DNA from: Hirundichthys speculiger
Lineage: Eukaryota > Chordata > Actinopteri > Beloniformes > Exocoetidae
Direction: 5' to 3'
Length of the DNA: 64,000 nucleotides
Assembly (NCBI GenBank): GCA_018398805.1
Contig: JAGFBZ010002139.1
Location: 124,001 to 188,000, forward strand
The position numbers and the translations under genes are program-made. Below are positions 34,247 to 46,150 of this stretch, piece after piece. Each line of letters starts with the position of its first letter. Within the stretch, counting starts at the first letter, position 1. The notes beneath the pieces are model-generated. The model saw only the letters and a list, made by a program, of their open reading frames with translations. It did not search any database and was not told the origin of the DNA.

Positions 34247-35036
34247 AATCCACAAATTCAGGTGACACATTGTCGAGACTCATCTGTCCTGTTGAGGCTG
34301 AGAGATTTAGGGCTTTTTTTTTTTTCTTCAACAGTCGTTCCAAACTTCTGGTCCAAAACTGCTTTTTCTATCAGAGGAACGTTTTCAGAGATGGTAATTC
34401 ATGCTTTCTCTTTTTCTTCTTTAGGTTATTGTAATTCCCCTTTTTTTGTCTTTTTTTTGCCCTCAATCACGTGGACGGGTAGACTCCAAGTGGCGCTCAA
34501 GCTCCTCCCCCTTTCTGCAGAACAACTGTTCAGCATCAAAAGTAGCAGTTTTACGTCACAAAGTTGCAATTTTTTTCAACAGAAATCTGATTTTTTTTAA
34601 CATAAATCTGTAATTCTGTAACAAAAAGTGGGAATTATTTTGGTCAAACTGTTCCTGATTTTTACATGTAAGATTTATGACCAAAAAAAATCACTTTTTA
34701 TGACAAAGTCGTGAAACTAAAAAAGGTTTACGACATAAAGTTTTAATTTTGTGGGAAAAAGCTGCAAAATTCCCAAGTTTAAAAGTTAAAAAAAATTGTG
34801 ATTTTTGTGGGAAAAGTGTTTAAAAGATGTGATTTAATGACCAAAAGTTGGGCATTTTCCAAAAAAAAGTCAGTTTTGTGAATTTTATGAAGCCAAAAAT
34901 TCTTGATTTTTGGCTTTTTAGAGCTTTTGCTTTTAGTTAAAAGTTAGTTAGTTAAAAGCTATATATACTGGTTTCAACGGCTGTTAACTGGAGTTAGCAC
35001 TCGGACCACAGGACCGGGACTGCAGCGTCTGGTGTA
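34247..35036. other. Non-coding, AT-rich stretch
   Basis: Poly-A/T-rich, with dispersed TTTTTATGACAAA-like words. No gene or element ends seen. Confidence 0.4.
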
Positions 35037-35102
35037 CTTGAAGCTTTAATTTCCCCCTTTGGGGATCAATAAAGTATATTTGATTTGATTTGATTTGATT
35101 AA
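35037..35102 (+). repeat. LINE 3' end with TTTGA tail
   Basis: TTTAATTTCCCCCTTTGGGG then AATAAAGTATATTTGATTTGATT, a short LINE tail of the L2/Rex1 type. Confidence 0.75.
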
Positions 35103-35440
35103 AATATAGCTTGAATACTATATTATAATGTTTAATATAATTGTATAGCTTTTATAGCCAGATTTATAGGACAGAAAGCTGCAGTAATGAATTGTGATAG
35201 TTTGACATAAAAGCTGAAAGGTTAGGTTGAAAAGTCATAAATTTGCAAAACGTGGTGATAAAACAGCAAAACTTGCTTTTTTAAGACAAAATGTTGCTTT
35301 CTTACAAAAAAAAGCTGCAAATTTTTTTTACAAGTCTGAGTATCTGTATGATTGTAGAAATAAATGACTGTGTCATTATATTATATTATATTACACTGTA
35401 AAAGTGTCATTTAAGTGGTTTAGTCGTTGTCTCCTGACTC
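35103..35440. other. Non-coding, AT-rich stretch
   Basis: AT-rich with TATAT-like words. No gene seen. Confidence 0.4.
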
Positions 35441-37775
35441 GTTCCAGTTAGGAACCAGTGGAACCAGACTCCTGTGTCATCGTCTCTTCTCTGGTCACCA
35501 CTGGTTCCATTGGTTTCACTGGTTCCAGTTAGGAACCAGTGGAACCAGCTTTATCCTCTCTTCACTGGTCACTACTGGTTCCAGTTAGGAACCAGTGGAA
35601 CCAGACTCCTGTTCCATCGTATCTTCACTGGTCACCACTGGTTCCAGTTAGGTACCAGTGGAACCAGACTCCTGCTTCATTGTCTGTTCACTGGTCACCA
35701 CTGGTTCCAGTTAGGAACCAGTGGAACCAGACTCCTGCTTCATCGTCTCTACTCTGGTCACCACTGGTTCTACTGGTTCCAGTTAGGAACCAGTGGAACC
35801 AGACTCCTGCTTCATCGTCTCTTCACTGGTCACCACTGGTTGCAGTTAGGAACCAGTGGAACCAGTGGAACCAGACTCCTGCTTCATCGTCTCTTCTCTA
35901 GTCACCACTGGTTCCACTGGTTCCAGTTAGGATCCAGTGGAACCAGACTCCTGCTTCATCGTCTCTTCTCTGGTCACCACTGGTTCCATTGGTCACCACT
36001 GGTTCCAGTTAGGTACCAGTGGAACCAGACTCCTGCTTCATCGTCTCTTCACTGGTCACCACTGGTTCCAGTTATGAACCAGTGAAAACCAGTGGAACCA
36101 GACTACTGCTTCATCGTCTCTTCTCTGGTGACCACTGGTTCCACTGGTTTCACTGGTTCCAGTTATGAACCAGTGGAACCAGACTCCTGCTTCATTGTCT
36201 CTTCTCTGGTCACCACTGGTTCCACTGGTCACCACTGGATCCAGTTAGCTACCAGTGGAACCAGACTCCTGCTTCATCATCTCTTCACTGGTCTATTCAC
36301 TGGTACCTGACTGGAACCACAGGTTCCAGTTAGGTAGCAGTGGAACCAGACTCCTGCTTCATCGTCTCTTCTCTGGTCACCACTGGTTCCATTGGTTTCA
36401 CTGGTTCCTGTTAGGTACCAGTGGAACCTAGCTTTATCGTCTCTTCACTGGTCACTACTGGTTCCAGTTAGGAACCAGTGGAACCAGACTCCTGTTTCAT
36501 CGTCTCTTCACTGGTCACCACTGGTTCCAGTTAGGTACAAGTGGAACCAGACTCCTGCTTCATTGTCTGTTCACTGGTCACCACTGGTTCTAGTTAGGAA
36601 CCAGTGGAACCAGTGGAACCAGACTCCTGCTTCATCGTCTCTACTCTGGTCACCACTGGTTCTACTGGTTCCAGTTAGGAACCAGTGGAACCAAATTCCT
36701 GCTTCATCGTCTCTTCACTGGTCACCACTGGTTGCAGTTAGGAACCAGTGGAACCAGTGGAACCAGACTCCTGCTTCATCGTCTCTTCTCTAGTCACCAC
36801 TGGTTCCACTGGTTTCACTGGTTCCAGTTAGGATCCAGTGGAACCAGACTCCTGTTTCATCGTCTCTTCTCTGGTCACCACTGGCTCCACTGGTCACCAC
36901 TGGTTCCAGTTAGGAACCAGTGGAACCAGACTTCTGCTTCATCGTCTCTTCTCTAGTCACCACTGGTTCCACTGGTTTCACTGGTTTCAGTTAGAAACCA
37001 GTGGAATCAGACTCCAACATCATTGTCTTTTCTCTGGTCACCACTGGTTCCACTGGTTTTACTGGTTCCAGTTAGGAACCAGTGGAACCAAACTCCTGTT
37101 TCATCGTCTCTACTCTCGTCACCACTGGTTTTACTGGTTCCAGTTAGGAACCAGTGGAACCAGATTCCTGCTTCATCGTCTCTACTCTCGTCACCACTGG
37201 TTCTACTGGTTCCAGTTAGGAACCAGTGGAACCAGACTCCTGCTTCATCGTCTCTTCACTGGTCACCACTGTTTCCAGTTAGAAACCAGTGGAACCAGTG
37301 GAACCAGACTCCTGTTTCATTGTCTCTTCTATGGTCACCACTGGTTCCACTGGTTTTACTGGTTCCAGTTAGGAACCAGTGGAACCAGACTCCTGCTTCA
37401 TCTTCTCTTCTCTGGTCACCACTGGTTCCACTGGTTTCACTGGTTCCAGTTAGGAACCAGTGGAACCAGACTCCTGCTTCATCGTCTCTTCTCTGGTCAC
37501 CACTGGTTCCACTGGTCACCACTGGTTCCAGTTAGGAACCAGTGGAACCAGACTCCTGTTTCATTGTCTCTTCTCTGGTCACCACTGGTTCCACTGGTTT
37601 CACTGGTTCCAGTTAGGAACCAGTGGAACCAGACTCCTGCTTCATCGTCTCTACTCTGGTCACCACTGGTTCTACTGGTTCCAGTTAGGAACCAGTAGAA
37701 CCAGACTCCTGCTTCATCGTCTCTTCTCTGGTAACCACTGGAACTAACTGGAACCAGTGGAACCAGACTCCTGGG
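35441..37775 (+). repeat. Minisatellite of hairpin-forming ~65-85 bp units
   Basis: About 30 units share CCAGACTCCTGCTTCATCGT, CTCTTCTCTGGTCACCACTG and a core CTGGTTCC-AGTTA-GGAACCAG. In that core the 8-bp arms (11 bp with CCA/TGG) are perfectly inverted around AGTTA. A distinctive AGCTTTATC block occurs at 35547 and 36430, 883 bp apart, within matching unit order, so a larger duplication exists. Open frames of up to 286 codons (QWNQTPASSS, HHWFHWFQLG) are repeat artefacts. Confidence 0.95.
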
Positions 37776-39660
37776 TTTCGTTGGCGGTCTCCCACAGCCG
37801 ATTTAAAGTTTGGGGGAAGTTTCTTTTTGAATCAGTTGCACCTTGATGAGGAACACAGTCTGTGATTTTAGTTAGTAAAATTGTTTAGTTAGTAAGTATT
37901 TATTATCAAGTTTATTCTTACAGATCTGTGATTTTACTGTAAAGCACTTTGTGATTTTTATCTGTGCAAAACGCCACATGTAGAAACTGGACGACCACAA
38001 ACGTGACGTCTGCTTCCACGTTCACGTCAGTCTGCCTCTGCGTCTATGACAGAACCTTCCTTATCTATGGCCTTGCACACGTTACCCTGTTTAGGAGCAC
38101 TCAAATGTGCTTTTAAAAAAAAAGTTAAATAAAAGAAAAACAACAACTTTATGCACAGCTGTTTTGTGCAATTTAAAATAAGAAAATAAGTAACTAAACA
38201 ACAGAAAAAGTATTTATAGTGAGGCAACGTCTGAGCAAGACACGAGAGTTTGTTTTAGATGCACTTTGCAAGAGTGGTGAGATAACTGGAAGAGACGTTA
38301 AGCACTAGCCAATAGCAAACTTAATTGTGTGGGGTTTTTGAGCTTCAGATATATAAAAACACATTTTGAATACATCTCCAATAACAATATACCACATTTA
38401 AAAACTACACTTACATTAATTTACAAAATATCCCTTTGAAATGTCTTCAGACTCCCTCGTACCGCAGCTCATCAGCTGCTAACGCGTCAGACAAGTGTGT
38501 AACATGACAAAATGTTCAGTAGGCACCCTGAGATGGGAATACAGATATGAGCTGTATGTCTTCAACAATCCACATAGTTTAAAACACTTTAAAGTAGAAC
38601 AGATGATGATGTCACTCTTTAGACAAACTTAGTAGAGCCAAGTGAACGAATCCCTACGCTTTCTTTAACGTACTCCTTTTTTTTGTTTTTCTTTTTATAA
38701 CCACAATGAAAGCATCAAAATATGTCTCTGGAAAAATGAAGTTTTTTTTTCAAATGAATTTGTAACACCTTAATAAACAGATCTGAAATGAGAAGCTGAG
38801 GTTTTGCATAAGTATTTCAGAATAAAGAAAAAGAGTCGCCAGTGCACAAGACGACCACAAACTGAGCAGCACATGATGCAGCAGGCAGAGGAACCCGTCG
38901 CTGTCGCGCGCTGCGTATTAAATTAACGCTTTTATTCACCCTTCTGGGAAGCTGAATGTAACCCCGCCATCAGAGCGTCGTTTTCATATTTACAGCGAAT
39001 CAATTACAGGCGTTGACATCTTAAAGACGGCTGCGCTGAGCTGATGGACCAGATATCATCTTCAGAAACAACTGGCGCCTGATATCTGGGCACCGTGACG
39101 CTCGCTGCTCGCTGAATTGCATAACAGTGTGGTTGTGTGCATAAAGGATCACTCCCATGCAGCTGCACTTGGCTATTTGGTAAAAGTAAGAATTTTGTTG
39201 AAATGTTGACATCAGAGGACGGACTGTTGTGGCTGCATGTGTTGTTTTCCTGTGAAGTCTTTCTTGTCACGCTGCTATGCAGACAAAGTAATATGATCCT
39301 TTACACAAAGAGACAAAATGATGATTTACTTAAAATATCAAAACGTGCTCGCACGGTGAAGCTGCTCTCCTCAGAGAGGTTTCTGGCCGTCTGGACTCAG
39401 TGACGCATGACAGAAAAACCTTGCTATACTCAACAGTTATTTACAGGTGGGTCTATATTTAATGCAGAAACCGTGTGTGAAAAATCTACTGATCTGTGGC
39501 TGTTTGTGATGAAGCAGCTGGACTTTGACTGGGTCGTTCTGATACCTGGATTCTTCCGAGTCTTTTCTTTCCATCCATGCGGCTGCAGGTTCGTTTGCGT
39601 CCTTGAGTTCCTGTAAACTTCATCTGCTGGACAAATGTCCTCCCGGCTGACCCCAGAATA
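37776..39660. other. Non-coding stretch
   Basis: No coding similarity, element ends or RNA gene recognised across this 1.9 kb. Confidence 0.4.
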
Positions 39661-40347
39661 CTTTAAAGTAGGGCTGGGCAATGATTAAAATTTTTAATCG
39701 CGATTAATCGCATGATTTTCCTGATTAATCACGATTAATCGCATTGTATACGCAAAATCAAATAATAAATTCAAAAGTAGTGTAAAAGTCACTTATTTAA
39801 ATGTTCTGCTGCCACGTGAACTAAAATGCCATAACATTTGTTGTTCAAACACTTTTAACATCAGCACTTGTCAGTAACACATATTTAGTGTAAATCTCAT
39901 CTTAAAAAATGTCAAATAACATAAAGCTTATTGCCACTGCCAGGGCATTAATGTCATCCTGTTTTTTCATGAAAAATAAAAAAAGTCTATCAACAAAATC
40001 CTAACAATCTAGAGGCCACAATCATGACATTAAATCAGGTAATTTCTGAGGTAACAGCAGAAACTTTTAACGGGGAGTTCAAATTGTCAGTTATACGTTG
40101 GTTCGGAGGCTGTGCTGCACGGGAGAGTTTTCAGCATACTTTTGTCTCTTTTTGGCTGTCTCCGATACTTGTTATGATGTGTCTCCATGGCAACGCTGGA
40201 CTTGTTTACAGTCGTGATCAACTGCTAAAACTCTCTAAAATGAGGATTGGCAGTGAAATAACACGACAAATCCCGATGGAGTTGAGAAGAAAGAGAAGAG
40301 GATGCAGGGGCAGGAGTGAAGCAAAGAGAAAAGCGGTGGAGATTTAA

Positions 40348-41307
40348 ACCGTTTCTTCCAACTGATGTGATGGGTAACGTCAGATCGCTAGCTAACAAAA
40401 CGGACAAGCTTGAGATGCAAACCAGGTCCCAGAGAGAATACAGAGAATGTAGTCTCATGTGCTTCACCGAGACTAACTGCATGAACACATCCCGGACTGT
40501 GACGTGTCTGTTCGCGGCTTTAAGACGGTCCGTGCAGACCTCAGTAAGCAACTCAGCGGGAAGCTGAGGGGAGGTGGGATTGCAGTGCTGGTTAACCAGC
40601 ATTGGTGTCATCCTGGTCACGTCACCGTCAAGGAGAAGATCTGCACGAGGGACCTTGAACTGTTAGCTGTGAGTTTCCGTCCTTGTTATTTACCCAGAGA
40701 TTTTACCTGTGTTATTCTGGTAGCGGTTTATATTATACCTGGTATCGCTCCAGACGCAGCCTGTTATGTCATCAGCTCCGTTATTGCAAGGCTGCAAACA
40801 CAGTATCCAAACTCAGTTATGGCGATCTCTGGAGACTTCAACAATGTCTCCCTCTCTACAGCTTTACCATCATTCCAACAGTTTGTCAGCTGCTCCACCA
40901 GAGAAAATAAGACATTGGACTTATTTTATGCAAATATTAAAAATGCATACAGCTGCTCTGCCCTGCCACCTTTAGGAAGATCTGACCATAATCTGGTTTT
41001 TCTCACCTCCACCTACAAGCCCATTGTTCAGCAGCAACCAGTGATCATAAAAACTATCAAAACCTGGTCTAAAGAAGCTGAAGATGCTCTGAAAGGTTGC
41101 TTTGAGGCTACGGACTGGAATGCCCTCTGTGAACCTCATGGAGACAACATCAACGCCATGACTGAGTGTGTGACAGATTATATAAACTTCTGTGTGGACA
41201 GCATCGTTCCAACAAGAACTGTGAGGTGCTTCCCCAATAACAAACCCTGGATGACCAGAGACCTGAAAAAGCTGTTGAACATCAAAAAGAAAGCCTTCAG
41301 GGATTGA
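40348..41307 (+). pseudogene. Rex1-like LINE endonuclease and linker (broken)
   Basis: An APE-type endonuclease. GNVRSLANKTDKLEMQTR and the metal-binding LMCFTET segment (about 40450-40475) sit in one frame. After a frameshift near 40560 come RGGGIAVLVNQHW, ILVAVYIIPG, and VMAISGDFNNV, where the GDFN Asp and Asn are visible (about 40820-40850). LGRSDHNLVFL, with the catalytic Asp-His, is at about 40970-41000. The linker has RCFPNNKPWMTRDLKKLLN and ends at a stop at 41305. Several frameshifts make it inactive. Confidence 0.87.
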
Positions 41308-41502
41308 GACAGGGAGTTATTGAAGACAATACAAAAACAAATTAAAGCACAAACCAGGAAGTGCAAGGATGACTACAGGAAGAAGCTAGAAAGGCAGCTC
41401 CAGCAGAACAACATGAGGGATGTGTGGTCTGGAATGAAGAAGATCACCGACTTCAAGGCAAAGGGGGACCAGACTGATGGAGGTCTGGACAGAGCTAAAG
41501 AA

Positions 41503-41600
41503 TGAAATGAAATGAAAATGAAATGAAATGAAAATGAATGAAAATGAAAATGAAATGAAAATGAAAAATACTTTATTTATCCCATAAAGGGAAATTCAAT
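41503..41600 (-). repeat. Antisense LINE 3' tail inserted in the LINE itself
   Basis: AATGAAATGAAA repeats followed by AATACTTTATTTATCCCATA and AAGGGAAATTCAAT. This is the reverse complement of the 3' end of the same LINE at 43935-44008. It breaks the reading frame between RAKE and ELNRFFNRF-like sequence. Confidence 0.85.
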
Positions 41601-42333
41601 AATGAACTGAACAGGTTCTTCAATAGGTTCAGTTCCCCCCCTGCCTCCAGCCCAACAGACCACACCCCCTCGGTGAGCCCACAGCTTTCCTGTCACACCT
41701 CCACTCTGTCACCCTGCAGCTCAGTCATGGACCAGAAACCAGCAGCATCTTTCTCCACCTCAGAGACCTCCTCTGCCTCCCCCTCCACTCTGTCTGTCTC
41801 CTGCAATCAGGTCAAAAAACAACTTGAGAAACTGAACCAGAACAAGGCTGCAGATCCAGATGGTGTCTGTCCCAGAGTTCTCAAGACCTGCTCATTGCAA
41901 CTATGTCCGATTCTCCAGCACCTCTTCAACACCAGTTTGAGACAGAGAAGTTCCTGTGCTGTGGAAAACATCCTGCCTTGTTCCAGTGCCTAAAAAAACA
42001 CAACCAGCTGAACCTAATGACTAGAGACCAGTTGCCCTGACATCTCACATCATGAAAGTCCTGGAGAGACTCTTACTGGCCCACCTCAACAAGCAGGTCA
42101 GCAGCTTTCGGGACCCATTACAGTTTGCATATCGTAATGGGCTTGAAGTTGAAGACGCCATCATCTACCTGCTTCACAGAGCCCACTCTCATCTGGACCA
42201 ATCAGGCAGCACTTTGAGGGTTATGTTCTTTGATTTCTCAAGTGCTTTTAATACAATTCAGCCTGCGTTGTTATGTGAGAAGCTCCATCAGTTCCAGGTG
42301 GATTCCTCCACAACCTCCTGGATTTATGACTAC

Positions 42334-43017
42334 TAGGCTTGGGCGGTATCCAAATTTTGATACCGTCAAACTTCTCTCACATTTTACCAGGGTATACCGT
42401 ATTACCGCGACTATTAAGGCGAACAAACACCACCGGCGGACGCCACCCGTCAAAACAGCCGTCCCCATTATGTGCCCCGCCACGGGAATTATGCCTGAAA
42501 AAAAAGGCGAGTTTACCTCGAAACAGCAGTTCAGTGCTTCAATATAAAGTTTGCTCAACTACAGTTGTTATTTATTTGTGTATTTCTTGCTTTTCACTGT
42601 AGTTTTAACTGTTCCTTCTCTGCTGCAGCTGCCTGCAGTCTGTCTCCTGCAGTGCTGAAACGCGCTTTACAGTAAAGTGTCTGATGCGGGACGTTTTACT
42701 TCCTATAAATTCTTCAACATAAAAGTCCAACATTATTAGTTTCATAAGAAGCTTTTATTTCTAAGCAGCAAGCTCAGAAAGTGTTGTTTTCATAGTCAGT
42801 ACCTTAACAGGACGAGTCAAACGGGCGAGCGAGTCAGCTGCGAGCAAACATGAATAAACGGTAAAATAAAGCAGAACACACAGCGATACAGGAGAGAAAC
42901 TAAACTTTAAACCACAGAAATCATTCATTGCATTTTTAAGACGGTATTGAAACTGATACCGCTGCTATTTTTGAATACCGGAAGTATACGGTTTTACCGT
43001 AATACCGCCCAAGCCTA
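42334..43017. mobile_element. Non-autonomous hAT element nested in the LINE
   Basis: Ends TAGGCTTGGGCGGTAT and ATACCGCCCAAGCCTA are perfectly inverted. Exact 8-bp duplication ATGACTAC (42326-42333 and 43018-43025). Its removal restores the reverse transcriptase reading frame. Confidence 0.96.
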
Positions 43018-44900
43018 ATGACTACCTCACAAACAGACCACAGTTTGTGAGACTGAAAGGTTGTGTGTCTGAGATGGAGGTCAGCAGCATTGGAGCACCA
43101 CAAGGAACTGTTCTCTCACCATTTCTCTTCATGCTCTACACCTCTGACTTCCAGTACAACTCTAAGTCCTGTCATCTGCAGAAATACTCTGATGACTCTG
43201 CAGTTGTTGGGTGTATCAGCAACGGACAAGAAGCAGAGTACAAGGAACTGATCTGTCAGTTTGTGAAATGGTGAAATACCAGCAAAACTAAGGAGATGAT
43301 TGTCGACTTCAGGAGGAGCAAGAATCAACACAGCAGGGTTTCCATCCTGGGAAAGGAGGTGGAGGTGGTGGAGGAATACAAGTATCTTGGAGTTCAGCTT
43401 GACAACAGACTGGAGTGGAAATGCAACACAGAATACATCTACAAGAAAGGTCAGAGCAGACTCTACTTTTTAAGAAAGCTGAGATCTTTTAATGTCTGCA
43501 CCAAGATGTTGCACATCTTCTATAGATCTGTTGTTGAAAGTGCAGTCAGCTTTGCAGCCATCTGCTGCGGCAGCAGCATCAGAACCAGAGACCTGAAGAG
43601 AATCAACAAACTGATCGGGAAAGCTGGATCTGTGCTGGGTGTAACTCTGGAGCCGCTGGAGCTGATTGTACAAAAAAGAATGCTGCACAAGCTGATGAAG
43701 ATGATGGAGGACTCTTCACACCCTCTCCACGACACAGTGATCAAACAACAGAGTGTGTTCAGTGAGAGGCTTCTTCAGGTCCGTTGCAAGACGGAAAGAT
43801 ACAGGATACAAGATATGGAGGCTGATGGCTCCTGCCAGCAGCCATCAGCCTCCACAACAAGACTTAACACCTGTTATTATATTATTATTATTATTTCTGT
43901 CTGTTGTTTTTTTTTTTTAAAAAGAGAGAGCCCTTACTACATTGAATTTCCCTTTATGGGATAAATAAAGTATTTTTCATTTCATTTCATTTCATTTCAT
44001 TTCATTTCTGTTGAATCCTCCGTCTGGGAGAACTTTAAAATGAAAATGTCCATGTTAAAGTTCTGTAACTTTATCAATCCATAATTATCTGTGTATCATT
44101 TGTTTTTTCCATTTTCGATTGTCAATCAAAACTTTAAAAACTTAAAAAGTGACTTTTTTTTCCGTTTTTTAATCTGTTTAACCTGTTTTTTTATATTTCA
44201 ATTATAGCAAACAGGCCACAGGACTGAATTTGTTTTTTATATTTTATTTTTCTGGTTTACGTGACCCAGAAATGGCTTCGTTTTATAATCAAGGAACAGA
44301 CTTTCAGTTGTCATTACACATCTGTGCCACTAGATGGAGCCGCACTGCAGTAACCAGCTAGAGAACAGCAGGACAGTGAACACATGGAGCAGATCTGATG
44401 GAACATGGAGGAATGACGCCATCGTCTTGAACAAAGGGATTTGAAAGTTTTTTTTTCAGACAGAATTGTTAGTATTGCTACCTGTGTTACTACTGAACTG
44501 TAAAGTTCACTGAATTTTACCGTTCTCCATGTCTGTTTTAGCTTTACATGCCAATTATTTTCTGGTTCTGCAGCAGCCAGTAACAGACTTTTCAAAACAA
44601 AAGCATGTGAGCAACATGCGTTAACGCACGATAAAATAAATGTCGGCGTTAATAAATTAATGTGTTAACGTGATAATAACGCATTAACTTGCCCAGCCTT
44701 ACTTTAAAAAGTTTATAAATCCAACATAAATTGTCCAAAACAAAACAAAACCCTCCAATAATCAACTCTGTGCTGATATTGGCTGTGTTTGGTTTTAACC
44801 AAAAAAGTCTCCGCTTGGTCTGAAACCGTGTTGTGCTTTGTTCAGATGCAGCCTCACAAACCTCAGCTGTGCCGCATCCTCATTTTAGAATATTTTAGAT

Positions 44901-45633
44901 CAGGGGTGTCAGACTCATTTCCACTGAGGGCCACATCAGCATCATGGTTGCCATCGAAGGGCCAGATTGACAGCATGAATGTAACACAATGCAATATAAT
45001 CAAAATAAATTAAACTACACCTTGTTAAATAACGGTTTCTGTATTTATTATGTATACAAGTTTTAAATATTTAACTCATTATTATATTTAACTCAGGGTT
45101 TGTGGTTGTAAAACTGCACAGGTAATGGTTAGAAGCAGAAGTGATTCTTTGTTTTTCTTGCAGGCTAAATTTAGCATACTTTTTGCTGTCAAAATGCAGA
45201 CGTAGATTAAACTCTTTCACGACTGACACCCGCCTCATAACACAAAAGACAGGCCTACTGTTTTTTCACCTTGAGATACAAACTTGTATTCGTTTTCCCA
45301 TCGTTCATGAAACTGTCTTCCTTGTGCATCAAATTTTCTTTTCTTTAACATGTTTGGGTTAGTTTGTAGAGATTTTTCTTAAGTTTGTCAGTTCTGAAAA
45401 TCGTCTTGATGCCTTGCTCATGGTTATGTACTGTTATCGTTATGGGTAATGACGAAATGCATCATGGGAGATGTAGTTTATGGTCAATATGCGCTTTAAA
45501 GCGGCGTAAGCTTATTTTAAGTCTTAAAATATTGGTTTAAATTTTAAGCCAATAATGCACAAGCTCTCGAGGGCCACATAAAATGATGTGGCGGCCCACA
45601 TTTGGCCCGCGGGCCTTGTGTTTGACACATGTG
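44901..45633. mobile_element. Non-autonomous hAT element (family A, copy 2)
   Basis: Starts CAGGGGTGTCAGACTCATTT and ends TTTGACACATGTG, colinear with 3204-3793 for most of its length. It has extra sequence around 45040-45160. Flanks TTTTAGAT and ATTTAGAG share six of eight bases. Confidence 0.87.
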
Positions 45634-45744
45634 ATTTAGAGTTAATGCAGGCTTTCTCTGAGCTCATCTTCCGTGTTCATGGTTTCTCCTAATTGCACCT
45701 GCATGAACTTTAACAGATAACATACCACTGAAGTTATCTGAGAT

Positions 45745-46150
45745 GCGGCTCCTGGGAGTTTTTGCAATTTCTCTGAGCATTTCACTGTTTGACCTTGCTG
45801 TGAACTTGGTGGCGTGTCCTCTCCTGGGAGGACTGGCAGCTATTGGATGCTTTCCACTTGCAAATAACCTTTCAAACTGTCGAACGATGGAGCCTAAATT
45901 GTTTGTCGATGGCCCTCAAACCCTCCTCAGATTGATGGTCAGCAACAATTGCCTGTCTTCGTATTCACTGCCAATGTCTTTCCTTGTTGGTGTTTTATTA
46001 GCATCAACCACAAAGCTCCAGACCAGCAAGCTGTCAAACATTTAAAGTGGTGGTCATACTGTCTAATTAAGTCCATTAATCAAATGCATTTGATGAGCTG
46101 CTCCTCAGCCTCTTCACTGCTCTGGAAGCAGCAAACGTGTCTTTAATTTT
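45745..46150. repeat. Unclassified interspersed repeat, copy B
   Basis: Shares landmarks with 2795-3010: CCTCAGATTGATGGTCAGCAA, CTCCAGACCAGCAAGC and TCCATTAATCAAATG. It opens a 100-codon frame (45743-46045) with a hydrophobic start. I regard that frame as chance, since the family is otherwise non-coding here. Confidence 0.5.

Larger units (their letters stand above)
41308..43860 (+). pseudogene. Rex1-like LINE reverse transcriptase (broken, interrupted)
   Basis: After QQNNMRDVWSGMKKITDFK comes an antisense LINE tail. The fingers motif NKAADPDGVCPRVLKTC (about 41840-41890) follows, then HIMKVLERLLLAHL, LQFAYRNGLEVEDAIIYLLHRA and motif A MFFDFSSAFNTIQP (about 42220-42265). The frame is then split by a hAT MITE at 42334. 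It resumes with YLTNRPQFVRLKGC, motif B GAPQGTVLSPFLFMLYTSDF and motif C QKYSDDSAVVG (about 43178-43210), which keeps both aspartates. A stop lies at 43272, then thumb and C-terminal segments such as YKYLGVQLDN. Not functional. Confidence 0.88.
40230..44008 (+). mobile_element. Rex1/Babar-like LINE nested in hAT
   Basis: Endonuclease and reverse transcriptase on the plus strand, ending GAATTTCCCTTTATGGGATA, AATAAAGTATTTTTC and ATTTC repeats. It is interrupted by an antisense copy of its own tail (about 41503-41600) and by a hAT MITE (42334-43017). The clade name rests on remembered similarity to fish Rex1-type proteins. Confidence 0.85.
39669..44701. mobile_element. hAT-type element containing a LINE
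   Basis: Left end TAGGGCTGGGCAATGATTAA; right end TTAACTTGCCCAGCCTTA. Flanks CTTTAAAG and CTTTAAAA (seven of eight identical). The hAT parts are about 39669-40230 and 44010-44701; the middle is a LINE insertion. No hAT transposase remains. Confidence 0.85.

Noticed and set aside
35474..37747. Up to 286-codon repeat frames (HHWFHWFQLG, QWNQTPASSS)
   Set aside because: By-product of the hairpin minisatellite. Overlapping frames are open in several phases.
35441..37775. CRISPR-like array (regular palindromic repeats)
   Set aside because: Units are contiguous tandem repeats with no unique spacers, no leader and no cas genes, in a vertebrate genome.
40004..40240. Small ORF near the start of the Rex1-like region, considered as LINE ORF1
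   Set aside because: Most of it lies in the outer hAT sequence and it has no coiled-coil, RRM or zinc-knuckle features.
45743..46045. 100-codon ORF with hydrophobic N-terminus
   Set aside because: Lies inside an interspersed repeat with a non-coding relative at 2795-3010. No family features beyond the hydrophobic start.
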